NCBI GenBank assembly: GCA_023269695.1
Contig: JAHFPS010000003.1
Span: 1-60,977 of the forward strand
DNA length: 60,977 nucleotides
Source of the DNA: Rickettsia sp.
GTDB taxonomy: Bacteria > Pseudomonadota > Alphaproteobacteria > Rickettsiales > Rickettsiaceae
Direction of reading: 5' to 3'
The position numbers and the translations under genes were made by a program. Positions within the stretch are counted from its first letter, which is position 1, and the number at the start of each line of letters is the position of its first letter. This document shows, one piece after another, positions 28,849-38,065 of the stretch. Below the pieces are notes generated by a model. It worked only from the letters and a program-made list of their open reading frames with translations. It made no database searches and had not been told where the DNA came from.

Positions 28849-29484
28849 TTATACTTCATTCATATTTAGTGCTTGTACCAAATTAATATTATCTTGGTTT
28901 TCATTTCCTGTAAGAATTAATGGCAAGCCTATAAGAGCTGTTACTTTACCAAAAGGTAGGGGCATAATCAGTTTATCCCAACTCTTAAGTAAAAAATATC
29001 TAGAAACATTGCAAGAAACTGGTATTAATTTTATATTATATTTTTGAGCCACTTTGTTAATATTACTATTTATTTTATAAATAGGTCCACGTGGACCATC
29101 TGGGGTAATCACTATATTACTACCACTATGTAATTTTTTGATAATCGTTTTTAAAGCTACCACAGAATTTTTATTACTAGAACCATTTATTACCCCAAAG
29201 CCAAATTTATTGACAATTTCACTAATTATTTTACCATCAGAATGAGTAGAAATAAGAGCATGAATGTCTTTATGACCGGCAAATATTCCTGGACCCAAAG
29301 CAAGTCTGTTATGCCAAAAGGCAAAAATCACCCCTTTTTCTGCTAAAAATTGCTGTTTATTGTAATTATTGGGAAAAACAAATTGCCAACGACAGGTAAA
29401 ATAAACCACTCTCAAATAACTATACAATAATTTAGTGACTACACTAAGTGCAAAATTGTTTTTTTTCAGAAGTTTCTTGATCAT
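28849..29484 (-). CDS. Lysophospholipid acyltransferase-like protein (DUF374)
   Basis: The 211-residue protein has the DUF374 pattern: FAFWHNRLALGPGIF with an H-x4-type acyltransferase site, then ALISTHSDGKIISEIVNKFG, INGSSNKNSVVALK and ITPDGPRGPIYKI. An earlier in-frame start at 29520 would overlap aatA by 40 bp, while ATG 29484 overlaps the aatA stop as ATGA, so I use it. The family is often encoded next to waaA in alphaproteobacteria and is presumed to acylate a lipid A-related or phospholipid substrate; the actual substrate is unknown. Confidence 0.83.
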   Translation of the reverse strand: MIKKLLKKNNFALSVVTKLLYSYLRVVYFTCRWQFVFPNNYNKQQFLAEKGVIFAFWHNRLALGPGIFAGHKDIHALISTHSDGKIISEIVNKFGFGVINGSSNKNSVVALKTIIKKLHSGSNIVITPDGPRGPIYKINSNINKVAQKYNIKLIPVSCNVSRYFLLKSWDKLIMPLPFGKVTALIGLPLILTGNENQDNINLVQALNMNEV

Positions 29485-30683
29485 TTTAATTGATGACAAG
29501 CATTTTTTATACGCGAGCATGCTTGCTCCAAATTTTCTATCGAAGTTGCATAAGAAATTCTAAAATAATCTTCTAGACCAAATGCAATACCAGGGACAAC
29601 TGCCACCCCACATTCTTCAAGCAAATATTCTCCAAAATCGTTACTATCTTTGATAATTTTATTGGAGGGAGTTTTAAGACCAAATAATTCATTACATTTA
29701 GGAAATAAATAGAATGCTCCTACCGGCTTATAACAACTAATACCCTTAATATTATTTAGGATTGATAAGGTTAAGTCACGTTTTTCTTGGAAATTTTTTG
29801 CATTAGACTTAATAAAATCCTGAGGACCAGTTAAAGCTTCAATGGCTGCCATTTGGCTTATAGAGCAAGGGTTAGAAGTACTTTGTGACTGAATAATAGC
29901 CATTGCCTTAATTAACGATTTAGAACCAGCCCCGTATCCTATACGCCATCCTGTCATAGAATAAGCTTTTGATACACCATTAACAGTAAATATTCGATCT
30001 TTTAAATCCGGTGCCACTTGGGCAAAAGTATAAAACTTAAAATCGTCAAAAATAATATGCTCATAAATATCATCAGACATAATATTTACATTGGGATATT
30101 TACGTAGTAATTCAGCAATATCAACTAATTCTTGGTAAGAATATGCAACCCCTGTTGGATTACTCGGTGAATTAATAATTAACCATTTAGTCTTTTTGTT
30201 AATTACTCGCTTTAGAACATTAACAGTAAGTTTAAAATTGTTTGCAATATCACAGTTAACAAATACCGGAACTCCATCAGCTAATGCTACCATATCTGGG
30301 TATGAAACCCAATAGGGACTAGGAATAATTACTTCATCATCTTGGTTAAGGGAAGCCATAAATAAATTATAGATTACTTGTTTCCCGCCACTGGACACGA
30401 TTATCTCGTCTAAATCATAATCTAAATTATTTTCATACTTGAATTTGTTCTGTACCGCTTGTTTAAGCTCCAGCATACCATCAACATTAGTATATTTTGT
30501 GAAACCATCTCGCACTGCTTTAATAGCAGCTTCTTTGATATTATTTGGTGTATCAAAGTCAGGTTCACCAGCCCCGAGAGAGATAATATCTCTGCCTAGC
30601 TTTTTTAATTCAAATGTTTTTTTGACTAAGGCTAAAGTTGGGGATGGCTTTATTAGCTCTAAGCGTTTAGCAATAAGTGACAT
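29481..30683 (-). CDS. aatA: Aspartate aminotransferase (class I)
   Basis: The 400-residue PLP enzyme transfers amino groups between aspartate and 2-oxoglutarate. Motifs are SLGAGEPDFDTP near residue 36, the NSPSNPTGVAYS segment around 170, the PLP lysine in NGVSKAYSMTGWRIGY (about K235) and a C-terminal RISYATS with the carboxylate-binding Arg. It leads the run of four genes on this strand. Some rickettsial members also use prephenate; this cannot be decided here. Confidence 0.93.
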   Translation of the reverse strand: MSLIAKRLELIKPSPTLALVKKTFELKKLGRDIISLGAGEPDFDTPNNIKEAAIKAVRDGFTKYTNVDGMLELKQAVQNKFKYENNLDYDLDEIIVSSGGKQVIYNLFMASLNQDDEVIIPSPYWVSYPDMVALADGVPVFVNCDIANNFKLTVNVLKRVINKKTKWLIINSPSNPTGVAYSYQELVDIAELLRKYPNVNIMSDDIYEHIIFDDFKFYTFAQVAPDLKDRIFTVNGVSKAYSMTGWRIGYGAGSKSLIKAMAIIQSQSTSNPCSISQMAAIEALTGPQDFIKSNAKNFQEKRDLTLSILNNIKGISCYKPVGAFYLFPKCNELFGLKTPSNKIIKDSNDFGEYLLEECGVAVVPGIAFGLEDYFRISYATSIENLEQACSRIKNACHQLK

Positions 30684-30816
30684 GTTAAAACCTTATAATT
30701 TTTTATCGAGTATACTCAAATGATTTAAGTATATACTATATTTGTTTTCAAAAAACAATTCTTGAACAAATTAAATTATTATATTGCTAACCCGTTAATG
30801 TTCTAGATAACTTTTC

Positions 30817-31022
30817 CGTCATTGCGAGAAGCTACTTTAGTAGCGACGAAGCAATCTAATGAATGTGGATTGCCAATACACTCACGTGGTCTCGCAATGA
30901 CGGAAGTACCTTTACCCAAACGTCATTGCGAGGAGCTACTTTAGTAGCGACGAAGCAATCCATTTTTGTGTTACCCTTGCGAAAGCAGGGATCTAGATCC
31001 CCGCCGTAGCTAGGGATGACAA
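30817..31022. repeat. Two RPE-like units, the second with a nested or fused palindrome
   Basis: The first palindrome is 30817-30903 (CGTCATTGCGAGAAGC to GTCTCGCAATGACGG). The second begins at 30922 with the same arm and runs directly into a unit of the TGTTACCC/GGATGACA type instead of its own second arm. Flanks TTGCTAACCCGTTAATGTTC and CTGGTTAGCTATAC bound the pair. The rest of 30684-31122 is the leader of the downstream gene. Confidence 0.85.
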
Positions 31023-31125
31023 ACATTATCCGGCTAAAACCTTTTCTGGTTAGCTATACTACGATTTATTTTATGTAATTATAGACAAAGTAATTAGTGC
31101 TAGTTAATATATATGCTATTATGTG

Positions 31126-32181
31126 ATGAATATGTTCACAAAATCAAATTTCATAGAATTTATGTTTGGCAGCAAAATTATTCGTAACAGTTACGGTTCA
31201 ATAAAAGACAAGATAAAATCATGCTATCATTCTTGTCAGAATTTTCCATCTTGGTATATGGGGAAAATTTTTACATTCATCAATTATTTTGCCGATATAA
31301 AATATAAGGTAATGCACTTAAAAGAAACTAATTTTAAGCTTGGTATAGAACATTTATATAACAATAACTTAAATGACGCTATATTAAGGTTTAAGTTGGT
31401 TGATACATTTTCTTCTACTCCAGATCACCAAGTTAATTATTGGCTCGGTTGGACATATTTCTTAAAAAATAATTATGAAAAAGCTTTGTATCATCTACAA
31501 AAAGCTTTTGAAGCTGATCAAGTAAAATTAGCATCTTTTCTACAAACTTATAATAGTTTGCCAGAGATTCCACAGCAAATTTGGCATCAATATAGAAATT
31601 TTGCTGCTGAATATTATAACAACAAATTTTGTAATAATAATCAACTATACCTACCTCATAATTTTGTCAGCAGGATTATGAGTAACATAACAGATTTGCC
31701 TGATAATTACCATATTTTAGAGCTAGGTAGCAATACAGGTTTAGTGGGAGGTGAAATTAAAAAACGTTTTCCTGATAGTTTTACTTTTACTGGTGTAGAA
31801 AATTCAGAAATTATGAATGCTTCTGCCTTACATATGAATATTTACGACCATGTACTAGAAGTTTCCATACCAGATTTTATTAAGCAGAATTCTAATAAAT
31901 ATGATGTAATACTGAGCTTTTGTACTCTTTCTTTTACTAAAAATCTATCAGATTATTTTAATAATATTTATTCAATAGTTGATAAATTAGGGTATTTTGC
32001 ATTTTGTTTGCCAATAAATAACGTTACTAATCTTTCATTAAAAAGAAAAGAATTTGTTTTTGCTATAACAGATATCAAGAAGGCTTTAAGTAAGACTAAG
32101 TTCACCATATTAAGTAGTGAGGAATTAGTTATAGAAAAAAATGATAAATACTATATGGTGATTTGTAAGAAAAACCATTAG
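31126..32181 (+). CDS. TPR and methyltransferase domain protein
   Basis: The protein of about 351 residues has an N-terminal part with two TPR-like helices (FKLGIEHLYNNNLNDAILRF and VNYWLGWTYFLKNNYEKAL, about residues 65-125) and a C-terminal class I methyltransferase domain with ILELGSNTGLVGGEIKKRF as SAM motif I and a later YDVILSFCTLSF. This arrangement occurs in predicted methyltransferases of unknown substrate. GTG 31123, ATG 31126 and ATG 31132 are alternative starts. The stop codon lies in the end of a downstream repeat. Confidence 0.7.
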   Translation: MNMFTKSNFIEFMFGSKIIRNSYGSIKDKIKSCYHSCQNFPSWYMGKIFTFINYFADIKYKVMHLKETNFKLGIEHLYNNNLNDAILRFKLVDTFSSTPDHQVNYWLGWTYFLKNNYEKALYHLQKAFEADQVKLASFLQTYNSLPEIPQQIWHQYRNFAAEYYNNKFCNNNQLYLPHNFVSRIMSNITDLPDNYHILELGSNTGLVGGEIKKRFPDSFTFTGVENSEIMNASALHMNIYDHVLEVSIPDFIKQNSNKYDVILSFCTLSFTKNLSDYFNNIYSIVDKLGYFAFCLPINNVTNLSLKRKEFVFAITDIKKALSKTKFTILSSEELVIEKNDKYYMVICKKNH

Positions 32182-32324
32182 ACTTCCTACAAAGTCAATC
32201 TAGTTGGTAATTTTGGCGTCAAAACTTGCCTCCGCTCCTCACGTACGTCCGTGTACGTTGCGGTACTCGGCTTCGTTTCTCCTAAAAATTCCTCAACTAT
32301 CTTTGACTTAGCTAGGTAAGTCTA
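32179..32324. repeat. 146-bp palindromic repeat (TAGACCTC family, diverged)
   Basis: It starts TAGACTTCC and ends AAGTCTA. In reverse orientation it shares GTTGGTGATTT-like, CCTCACGTAC and CGGTACTC blocks with the copies at 8667 and 22678 and has the same length. Its first three bases are the stop codon of the upstream gene. Confidence 0.75.
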
Positions 32325-32342
32325 TTAAAGAAGTCAATAATA

Positions 32343-33098
32343 ATGAAGCGATTTGTATTACTAGTATTAGTTAACTTTTTTAACTTAACAGCAATAGCGG
32401 ATGCTCAAAGTACTCAAGATAACGAGGATTTCCAATATGTTTATAATGACAGGAATGGTTGCATACAAGTCTATGACCCCTATGAGAAGCTAAATCGTAA
32501 ATTTTTTGTCTTTAACTCCTTTTTAGACTATCTGTTTTTACGACCTATTACTATAGGCTATAAACAAGTTACTAATGATTATACCAGGGCTAGAGTGAGT
32601 AGTTTTCTGGATAATATTAATATGCCTTTGACTACTGTCAATTATGCTTTACAGATGAATTATGATCAAACTATGAAAAGTCTATGGAGATTTTTCATCA
32701 ATAGTACATTTGGCATAGGAGGATTATTTGACGTAGCAAGTAAAATTGGCTTAAAAGTTACCAAACAAACTTTGGGTAGTACTTTAGCCCATTATGGAGT
32801 TGGTCCTGGACCATACTTAGTCCTACCATTTATCGGTGGTACTAATGTGAGGGATTTCACAGATCCGGTATTTACAAATAGTTATTTAAATCCTATAATG
32901 TATGTAGTACATAGGAACTTTGAAATGGTAGTCACTAGTAAACAAGTTATAGATGCTAGGTTAAGATTATTACCATTTACTGACTATATAACACGTAGTT
33001 CTACCGATCCTTACATAGCTGTAAGATCAGCTACGCATCAAAATCGGGAGTCTGTAATTGCCTATCCTAAGCAATTTAAATGCCCTAAACCTAAATAA
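32343..33098 (+). CDS. mlaA: MlaA/VacJ-family protein
   Basis: The 251-residue protein has the MlaA core: YDPYEKLNRKFFVFN near residue 44, RPITIGYKQV, INMPLTTVNYALQ, RFFINSTFGIGGLFDVA, and HYGVGPGPYLVLPFIGG. MlaA sits in the outer membrane and removes mislocalised phospholipid from the outer leaflet with MlaC and MlaBDEF. The N terminus is a cleavable-type signal (LVLVNFFNLTAIADAQ) without a lipobox Cys, whereas the enterobacterial protein is a lipoprotein. mlaC follows after a repeat. Confidence 0.93.
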   Translation: MKRFVLLVLVNFFNLTAIADAQSTQDNEDFQYVYNDRNGCIQVYDPYEKLNRKFFVFNSFLDYLFLRPITIGYKQVTNDYTRARVSSFLDNINMPLTTVNYALQMNYDQTMKSLWRFFINSTFGIGGLFDVASKIGLKVTKQTLGSTLAHYGVGPGPYLVLPFIGGTNVRDFTDPVFTNSYLNPIMYVVHRNFEMVVTSKQVIDARLRLLPFTDYITRSSTDPYIAVRSATHQNRESVIAYPKQFKCPKPK

Positions 33099-33244
33099 TG
33101 CTAATCCGATTAGCATTATTCCGTCATTGCAGGAACTACTTTAGTAGTGGCAATCCAGGAAAAGTGGATTGCCACTACACTCACGTACTCTCGCAATGAC
33201 GTTCAATTTACTATGGATAAATACTAATCGGGTTAGCTATATAC
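33097..33244. repeat. RPE-like repeat flanked by TAGC palindromes
   Basis: Left flank ATGCTAATCCGATTAGCAT is itself a palindrome. The core runs from CCGTCATTGCAGGAACTAC to GTACTCTCGCAATGACG (33119-33202), and the right flank is ACTAATCGGGTTAGCTAT. This fills the mlaA-mlaC gap. Confidence 0.8.
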
Positions 33245-33260
33245 AAAATTATGAGAAATT

Positions 33261-33842
33261 ATGAAAAAATTTATTGTTTGCTTAATTTTAAGTTGTCTGT
33301 TTTTGTCAGTTCATGCAACTGTTACCAATAATAATGGGGGGGTTGATAATTATGTTAATCAACTAATAAAAGATGGGCTAGAGGTATTTAATGATCAAAA
33401 TTTAACTCAAGATGCCAAAATTGCTAAAAGTAAAAAGCTGATTTTAGCTAACCTAGATTCCGATTGGATGGCTAAATTTACCCTTGGTGTCCACAGAAGA
33501 ACTCTATCCCCTGAACAAATTAAACAATTCACAGAAGTTTATAGCAATTATGTCAGCAAAGTCTATGCTGATTTGGTAAAAAATTATCATGGTCAACAGC
33601 CTAAAGTTGAACAAGTACGTATTCTTGATAAAGGTGAGTTTATGGTAGAAATGTTAATAGGAACTGCTAAAGTAAATTACTTGGTACGTCAAAAGGATGC
33701 AAGCGATAAAACTAGTTTTAAAGTCTCAGATGTTATTACAGAAGGTGTTAGTATGATCAGTTCCCAGCAATCAGAATTCATGAATATTCTCAGCAATAGT
33801 GATTTTGATACATTAATAGATGAATTGATGAAAAAGTCGTGA
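33261..33842 (+). CDS. mlaC: MlaC-type phospholipid-binding protein
   Basis: The 193-residue protein begins with a signal peptide (IVCLILSCLFLSVHA) and has the MlaC/Ttg2D fold pattern: KSKKLILANLDSDWMAKFTLG, then EQIKQFTEVYSNYVSKVYADL, VRILDKGEF and a C-terminal FKVSDVITEGVSMISSQQSEF. MlaC carries phospholipid across the periplasm between MlaA and the MlaFEDB complex. mlaE and mlaF lie 2.4 kb downstream; mlaD is not in the window. Confidence 0.92.
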   Translation: MKKFIVCLILSCLFLSVHATVTNNNGGVDNYVNQLIKDGLEVFNDQNLTQDAKIAKSKKLILANLDSDWMAKFTLGVHRRTLSPEQIKQFTEVYSNYVSKVYADLVKNYHGQQPKVEQVRILDKGEFMVEMLIGTAKVNYLVRQKDASDKTSFKVSDVITEGVSMISSQQSEFMNILSNSDFDTLIDELMKKS

Positions 33843-33862
33843 AATGGTGCATTACTTTATAC

Positions 33863-34113
33863 GTCATTGCGAGGAGTGCGTAAGCACGACGAAGCAATTG
33901 TAAATTGTCATTCCCGCGTAGGCGGGAATCTAGATCCCTGCATTCGCAGGGATGACACAAAACAGAATTGCTTCGTCGACCTACGGTCTTCCTCGCAATG
34001 ACGTTTTATAGACGCATATGTCATTGCGAGCGAACGTATGTGAGCGTGGCAATCCATGAAGCTTGTCATATGGATGCTTCGTCGCCACTAAAGCGGCTTC
34101 TCGCAATGACGGG
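33863..34113. repeat. Cluster of three RPE-like palindromes
   Basis: An outer palindrome (GTCATTGCGAGGAGTGCG to TCCTCGCAATGACG, about 33863-34003) encloses a TGTCATTCCCGCGTAGG/GCAGGGATGACA palindrome at about 33908-33958. A third unit, GTCATTGCGAGCGAACG to CTTCTCGCAATGACG, follows at 34020-34111. They fill the 394-bp gap upstream of prs. An open frame through them is a by-product of repeat sequence. Confidence 0.85.
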
Positions 34114-34236
34114 TTGGAACTGCTTGCTAATAGACAGCAATTTGAATAGAAATAATAAAAATATTTTTCATAAAATACTTAGTACACATCATAATTAGTA
34201 TATACTACAAGAATTCGATAAATTATATTAATTAGC

Positions 34237-35127
34237 ATGAAAATTCTTGCAGGTCTTAGTCACCAAAAATTGGCTAGAAATTTAGCTAAGGAGCTAAATT
34301 GTCAGTATGTGGAAACTTATATTACAACTTTTGATGATAGTGAGACAAAAGTACAAATCCTTGATGATATGCAAGGGTGTGATGTTGTTATAGTACAATC
34401 TACTTGTAGACCAACTAATAATCACTTGATGGAACTTTTATTGTTAGTGGATACGGTAAAAAGGGCGGGAGCCTCACAGGTGACTGCAGTTATACCGTAT
34501 TTTGGCTATAGTCGTCAGGATCGTAAAACTGATAGCTTCTCTTCGATTCCTGCCCGTCTTGTGGCAAGTATGCTAGAAGTTGCTGGTGTTGATCGGATAA
34601 TAACTGTTGATTTGCATTCACAGCAATTAGAGGGATTCTTTAAAATTGCCGTACAAAATCTTGATCCAATAAGTTTGTTTGCTCCAATTATTGAAGCCTA
34701 TAATAATTCTATTATTGTTTCCCCAGATATTGGTGGTTTTGTACGTATAGGCAAGGCTAACAAGCTTTTTAATATGAATATGGCTGTTATTAATAAAAGT
34801 AGAGATAGTAATGATCAATGCCAAATGTCAGAAATAATAGGTAACGTTTCAGGCAAGCATTGTCTATTAATTGATGATATTGTTGATAGTGGCGAAACCA
34901 TTTGTAAGGGGGCTAAGCTATTAATGGAAGTAGGGGCACTATCTGTTAATGCTTTTATAACTCACCCTGTGCTTTCTGGGACTTCTAAGAAAAATATTGA
35001 GAATTCTGATATAATGAATGTCTATATAACCGATACTATAGAAACTACTGATTTACCTTCTAAATTTCATGTAATATCTGTTATTCCGATTATTGTAGAA
35101 GCATTACAAAAATCTGCAAGATTATGA
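34237..35127 (+). CDS. prs: Ribose-phosphate pyrophosphokinase
   Basis: The 296-residue enzyme converts ribose 5-phosphate and ATP to PRPP. It has the PRPP-synthetase pattern: YITTFDDSETKVQI, ATP-site residues in IPYFGYSRQDRK (near 90), SSIPARLVASMLEVAGVDRI, VDLHSQQLEGFF and the PRPP loop LIDDIVDSGETI (about 213-224). Length is slightly short of the usual 310-320. With rpe and tkt in the window it gives a route from sugar phosphates to nucleotides. alr starts 17 bp downstream. Confidence 0.94.
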   Translation: MKILAGLSHQKLARNLAKELNCQYVETYITTFDDSETKVQILDDMQGCDVVIVQSTCRPTNNHLMELLLLVDTVKRAGASQVTAVIPYFGYSRQDRKTDSFSSIPARLVASMLEVAGVDRIITVDLHSQQLEGFFKIAVQNLDPISLFAPIIEAYNNSIIVSPDIGGFVRIGKANKLFNMNMAVINKSRDSNDQCQMSEIIGNVSGKHCLLIDDIVDSGETICKGAKLLMEVGALSVNAFITHPVLSGTSKKNIENSDIMNVYITDTIETTDLPSKFHVISVIPIIVEALQKSARL

Positions 35128-35144
35128 GGGTTTAGGATTTTATT

Positions 35145-36245
35145 ATGCAAAATGCTCGTTGTACGCTTGAAATAGATTTAGCAAAAATTCGTACTAATTA
35201 TCGTATGATTTCTGGAATTTGCAAAAACTCAGAAATTGCTGCTGTGGTAAAGGCTAACAGCTATGGACTTGGGGCTGATAGTATCGCACCAGCATTACAG
35301 ATGGAGAATTGTCAGAATTTTTTTGTAAATTCAGTTAATGAGGGGATAGTATTACGTAAAGTGTTAGGACAAAAATCCAATATTTTCGTGTTTCATGGTG
35401 TATTTTACAATGATGTTGAGGAGTTTAGCAATAGTAACTTAATTCCGGTACTTAATAATTTACAACAAGTTGCAATTTGGCAAAAGTTTGCTGCTGTTAG
35501 ACAGCAAGTGCTACGCTGTACAATTCATATCGACACTGGTATGAATCGTTTGGGAATGTCTGGTATAGAGATGCAGCGTATCATAGACAATCCTGACCTA
35601 TTAGCTGGTCTTGAATTACAATATATTATAAGTCATTTATCTGCCTCTGAAATAGCTGATAATCCTTATAATTTACAACAATTAACAAAATTTAAACATT
35701 ATTTAAAATATTTGCCAACAACTAAAGCTAGTTTAGCTAATTCTAGTAGTATATTTTTAGGACAAGAATATCATTTTGACTTAATACGTCCTGGTGCTGC
35801 ATTATATGGACTTAATCCTTTAGGAAATGAATCGAAGAATCCGATGCATAACTCAATTAGGCTAACTGCCCCGATAATACAATTACAAGAGTTACCAGCA
35901 GAAAGTTATATTGGTTATAATATGACCTTTAAAACAAATCGTAATAGACTGATTGCTACCTTGCCTCTTGGTTATGCTGATGGTTATTCTAGGGCTTTTA
36001 GCAATTGTGGGGAAGTTTGTATTGGTTCTCACTTAGCTCCTGTAGTTGGCAGGGTGTCGATGGACTTAATTACCATTGATGTTACTGAACTACCACCAAA
36101 CGAAATATTTTTAGGGCAGCAAGTGGAGATTATAGGGGATTATTGTACCCCAGATAAAATAGCTAATATAATAAATACCATTGGTTATGAAATTCTTACC
36201 ATGCTCGGTGATAGATATAAGAGAGTATATAAAAATGATTATTGA
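35145..36245 (+). CDS. alr: Alanine racemase
   Basis: The 366-residue PLP enzyme supplies D-Ala for peptidoglycan. The PLP-binding Lys36 is in [12 protein letters not shown], followed by [23 protein letters not shown]-type sequence ([14 protein letters not shown]), the second catalytic Tyr in [11 protein letters not shown] and a C-terminal [13 protein letters not shown]. Length is normal. The stop codon overlaps the mlaE start by 11 bp, so the genes are coupled. Presence of alr agrees with mreBC and the transglycosylase: a peptidoglycan layer is likely. Confidence 0.96.
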   Translation: MQNARCTLEIDLAKIRTNYRMISGICKNSEIAAVVKANSYGLGADSIAPALQMENCQNFFVNSVNEGIVLRKVLGQKSNIFVFHGVFYNDVEEFSNSNLIPVLNNLQQVAIWQKFAAVRQQVLRCTIHIDTGMNRLGMSGIEMQRIIDNPDLLAGLELQYIISHLSASEIADNPYNLQQLTKFKHYLKYLPTTKASLANSSSIFLGQEYHFDLIRPGAALYGLNPLGNESKNPMHNSIRLTAPIIQLQELPAESYIGYNMTFKTNRNRLIATLPLGYADGYSRAFSNCGEVCIGSHLAPVVGRVSMDLITIDVTELPPNEIFLGQQVEIIGDYCTPDKIANIINTIGYEILTMLGDRYKRVYKNDY

Positions 36246-37008
36246 TATAGTTAATTTATTCGGTAAACATACTATTGCTTTTGCCAGAACTATAGGAGCT
36301 TTTTCTCTATTTACTATGGCGGTAGTTACTAGTATTTTTAGGCGTCCCTTATATTACAACTTACTATTAAAGCAGTTGTTATCTATAGGTTTTTATTCCC
36401 TACCAGTTGTTGCTATGACTACTTTCTTTTCTGGAGCTGTGCTGGCATTACAAAGTTACACAGGTTTTTCTCGTTTCTCGGCTGAAAGTTCAATAGCTAC
36501 GGTAGTAGTTCTGTCAATAACTAGAGAACTTGGACCAGTTCTGGCAGGTCTTATGGTGGCTGGTAGGGTTGGTGCATCAATTGCTGCTGAAATAGCTACT
36601 ATGAGAGTAACGGAACAAATTGATGCTCTTTATACTTTGTCAACCGATCCAATAAAATATTTAGTTTTGCCAAGGGTATTAGCTGCAGTTATTACCTTAC
36701 CATGTTTAGTATTAATAGGTGATGTATTAGGAGTAATGGGTGGTTATTTGGTAAGTGTTTATAAGCTTGATTTTAATAGCTCTAGTTATATAGTAAATAG
36801 CTTTAAATTTTTACAATCAATCGATGTCATTTCTGGTTTGGTAAAAGCTGCAGCTTTTGGTTTTATTATTTCAATAATAAGTTGCTATAGTGGATATTGC
36901 TCTGGAACAGGAGCAAAAGGAGTCGGAACTGCTACAACTTCGGCGGTAGTAAGTTCCTCGGTATTGATTTTAATCAGTAATTATTTGATAACAGCATGTT
37001 TTTTTTAA
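36235..37008 (+). CDS. mlaE: MlaE permease of the phospholipid ABC transporter
   Basis: The 257-residue protein has about five membrane segments and the MlaE signature: [36 protein letters not shown] (in the family this loop contacts the ATPase), [16 protein letters not shown] and [17 protein letters not shown] 36235 lies inside the end of alr; an upstream frame exists but homologues start here. It partners MlaF, whose ATG follows 4 bp after the stop. Confidence 0.95.
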   Translation: MIIDIVNLFGKHTIAFARTIGAFSLFTMAVVTSIFRRPLYYNLLLKQLLSIGFYSLPVVAMTTFFSGAVLALQSYTGFSRFSAESSIATVVVLSITRELGPVLAGLMVAGRVGASIAAEIATMRVTEQIDALYTLSTDPIKYLVLPRVLAAVITLPCLVLIGDVLGVMGGYLVSVYKLDFNSSSYIVNSFKFLQSIDVISGLVKAAAFGFIISIISCYSGYCSGTGAKGVGTATTSAVVSSSVLILISNYLITACFF

Positions 37009-37012
37009 AGTT

Positions 37013-37774
37013 ATGAATAACCAACCAAAAATAAAAATACGTTCATTATATAAATCTTTTGGCAATCGAAAGGTACTTGATGGTATAGACTTGGATATAA
37101 AACAGAATAGCTCGATAGTAATCCTTGGTGGTTCAGGAACTGGTAAATCAGTGCTAATCAAGACGATAGTTGGGTTAATGCAGCCTGATGAAGGTAGTAT
37201 AGTTGTTGATGGAGTAGAAACTGTCAATATTTCAAGTAAAGATAGATTTAAAATGATGGAAACTATAGGCTTTCTATTCCAGGGTGGAGCTCTATTTGAT
37301 TCTCTAACTGTTCAAGATAATATTACGTTTTTTGCTGAAAAATTGTATAAATTATCTCCTAAAAATAAACAAGGGTTAGCGGCATCTAAACTTAATTCGG
37401 TAGGTTTGTCTAGCAAAATACTCAATTTTTATCCATCTGAGCTTTCTGGTGGTATGCAAAAAAGAGTATCTTTAGCTAGGGCTATTTGCGGCAACCCTTT
37501 GATTCTTTTTCTTGATGAACCAACTACCGGTCTTGATCCTATCATGGCTAATGTTATTAATGAATTAATAATTAAAGTCCAAGAAGAGCTAAAAGCTACT
37601 ACCATTACCATAACCCATGATATGAATAGTGCTTATATGATAGCTAAAGAGGTCGCTATGATTTATCAAGGAAAAATTTTATGGTTTGGTACAAAAGATG
37701 AGATAAAAAATAGTGACAATCCCTACTTACGACAATTTGTTAATGGTTTAACTACTGGACCAATTGAGGTTTAG
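37013..37774 (+). CDS. mlaF: MlaF ATPase of the phospholipid ABC transporter
   Basis: The 253-residue cytoplasmic ATPase drives MlaE. Walker A is GGSGTGKSVLIK (residues 36-47), the Q-loop is GFLFQGGALFDSLTV, the signature is ELSGGMQKRVSLARA, Walker B is LILFLDEPTTGLDP and the H-loop is TITHDMNSAY. GGALFDS is characteristic of MlaF. mlaD, the lipid-binding substrate component, is not adjacent; the gene is followed by repeats. Confidence 0.95.
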   Translation: MNNQPKIKIRSLYKSFGNRKVLDGIDLDIKQNSSIVILGGSGTGKSVLIKTIVGLMQPDEGSIVVDGVETVNISSKDRFKMMETIGFLFQGGALFDSLTVQDNITFFAEKLYKLSPKNKQGLAASKLNSVGLSSKILNFYPSELSGGMQKRVSLARAICGNPLILFLDEPTTGLDPIMANVINELIIKVQEELKATTITITHDMNSAYMIAKEVAMIYQGKILWFGTKDEIKNSDNPYLRQFVNGLTTGPIEV

Positions 37775-37796
37775 TATCCCTGAATTAAGGTATGAA

Positions 37797-38036
37797 ATAT
37801 AGCTAACCAGATTAGCATTTATCCATAGCAAACTGGCGTCATTGCGAGGAGGCGTAAGCCGACGAAGCAATCCATTTTTGGTTACTTTTATGGATTGCTT
37901 CGTCGCTACTAAAGTAGCTCCTCGCAATGACGAGTTATAGGCATATACGTCATTGCGAGACCACGTAGTGGTCGCGGCAATCCATAAAAGTGATTAGAAT
38001 GGATTGCTTCGTCGGCTCACGCCTCCTCGCAATGAC
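37797..38036. repeat. Two RPE-like palindromes in tandem
   Basis: Flank ATATAGCTAACCAGATTAGC leads to the first unit (about 37838-37932, GTCATTGCGAGGAGGCG to GCTCCTCGCAATGACG). The second unit starts at about 37950 (GTCATTGCGAGACCACG) and ends GCCTCCTCGCAATGAC. They separate the convergent mlaF and lptB genes and could act as hairpin terminators for either strand; this is unproven. Confidence 0.85.
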
Positions 38037-38065
38037 TTGGACTGTTCTATTGTCATCAGAACCTG

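Noticed and set aside
33968-34198. Open frame of 76 codons between mlaC and prs
   Set aside because: It is read entirely through RPE-like palindromes and gives repeat-typical peptides such as CHCERTYVSVAIHE; no independent coding signal.
37797-38036. Calling the RPE-like hairpins rho-independent terminators
   Set aside because: The stems are long, but no T tract follows and the same repeats occur upstream of genes as well.
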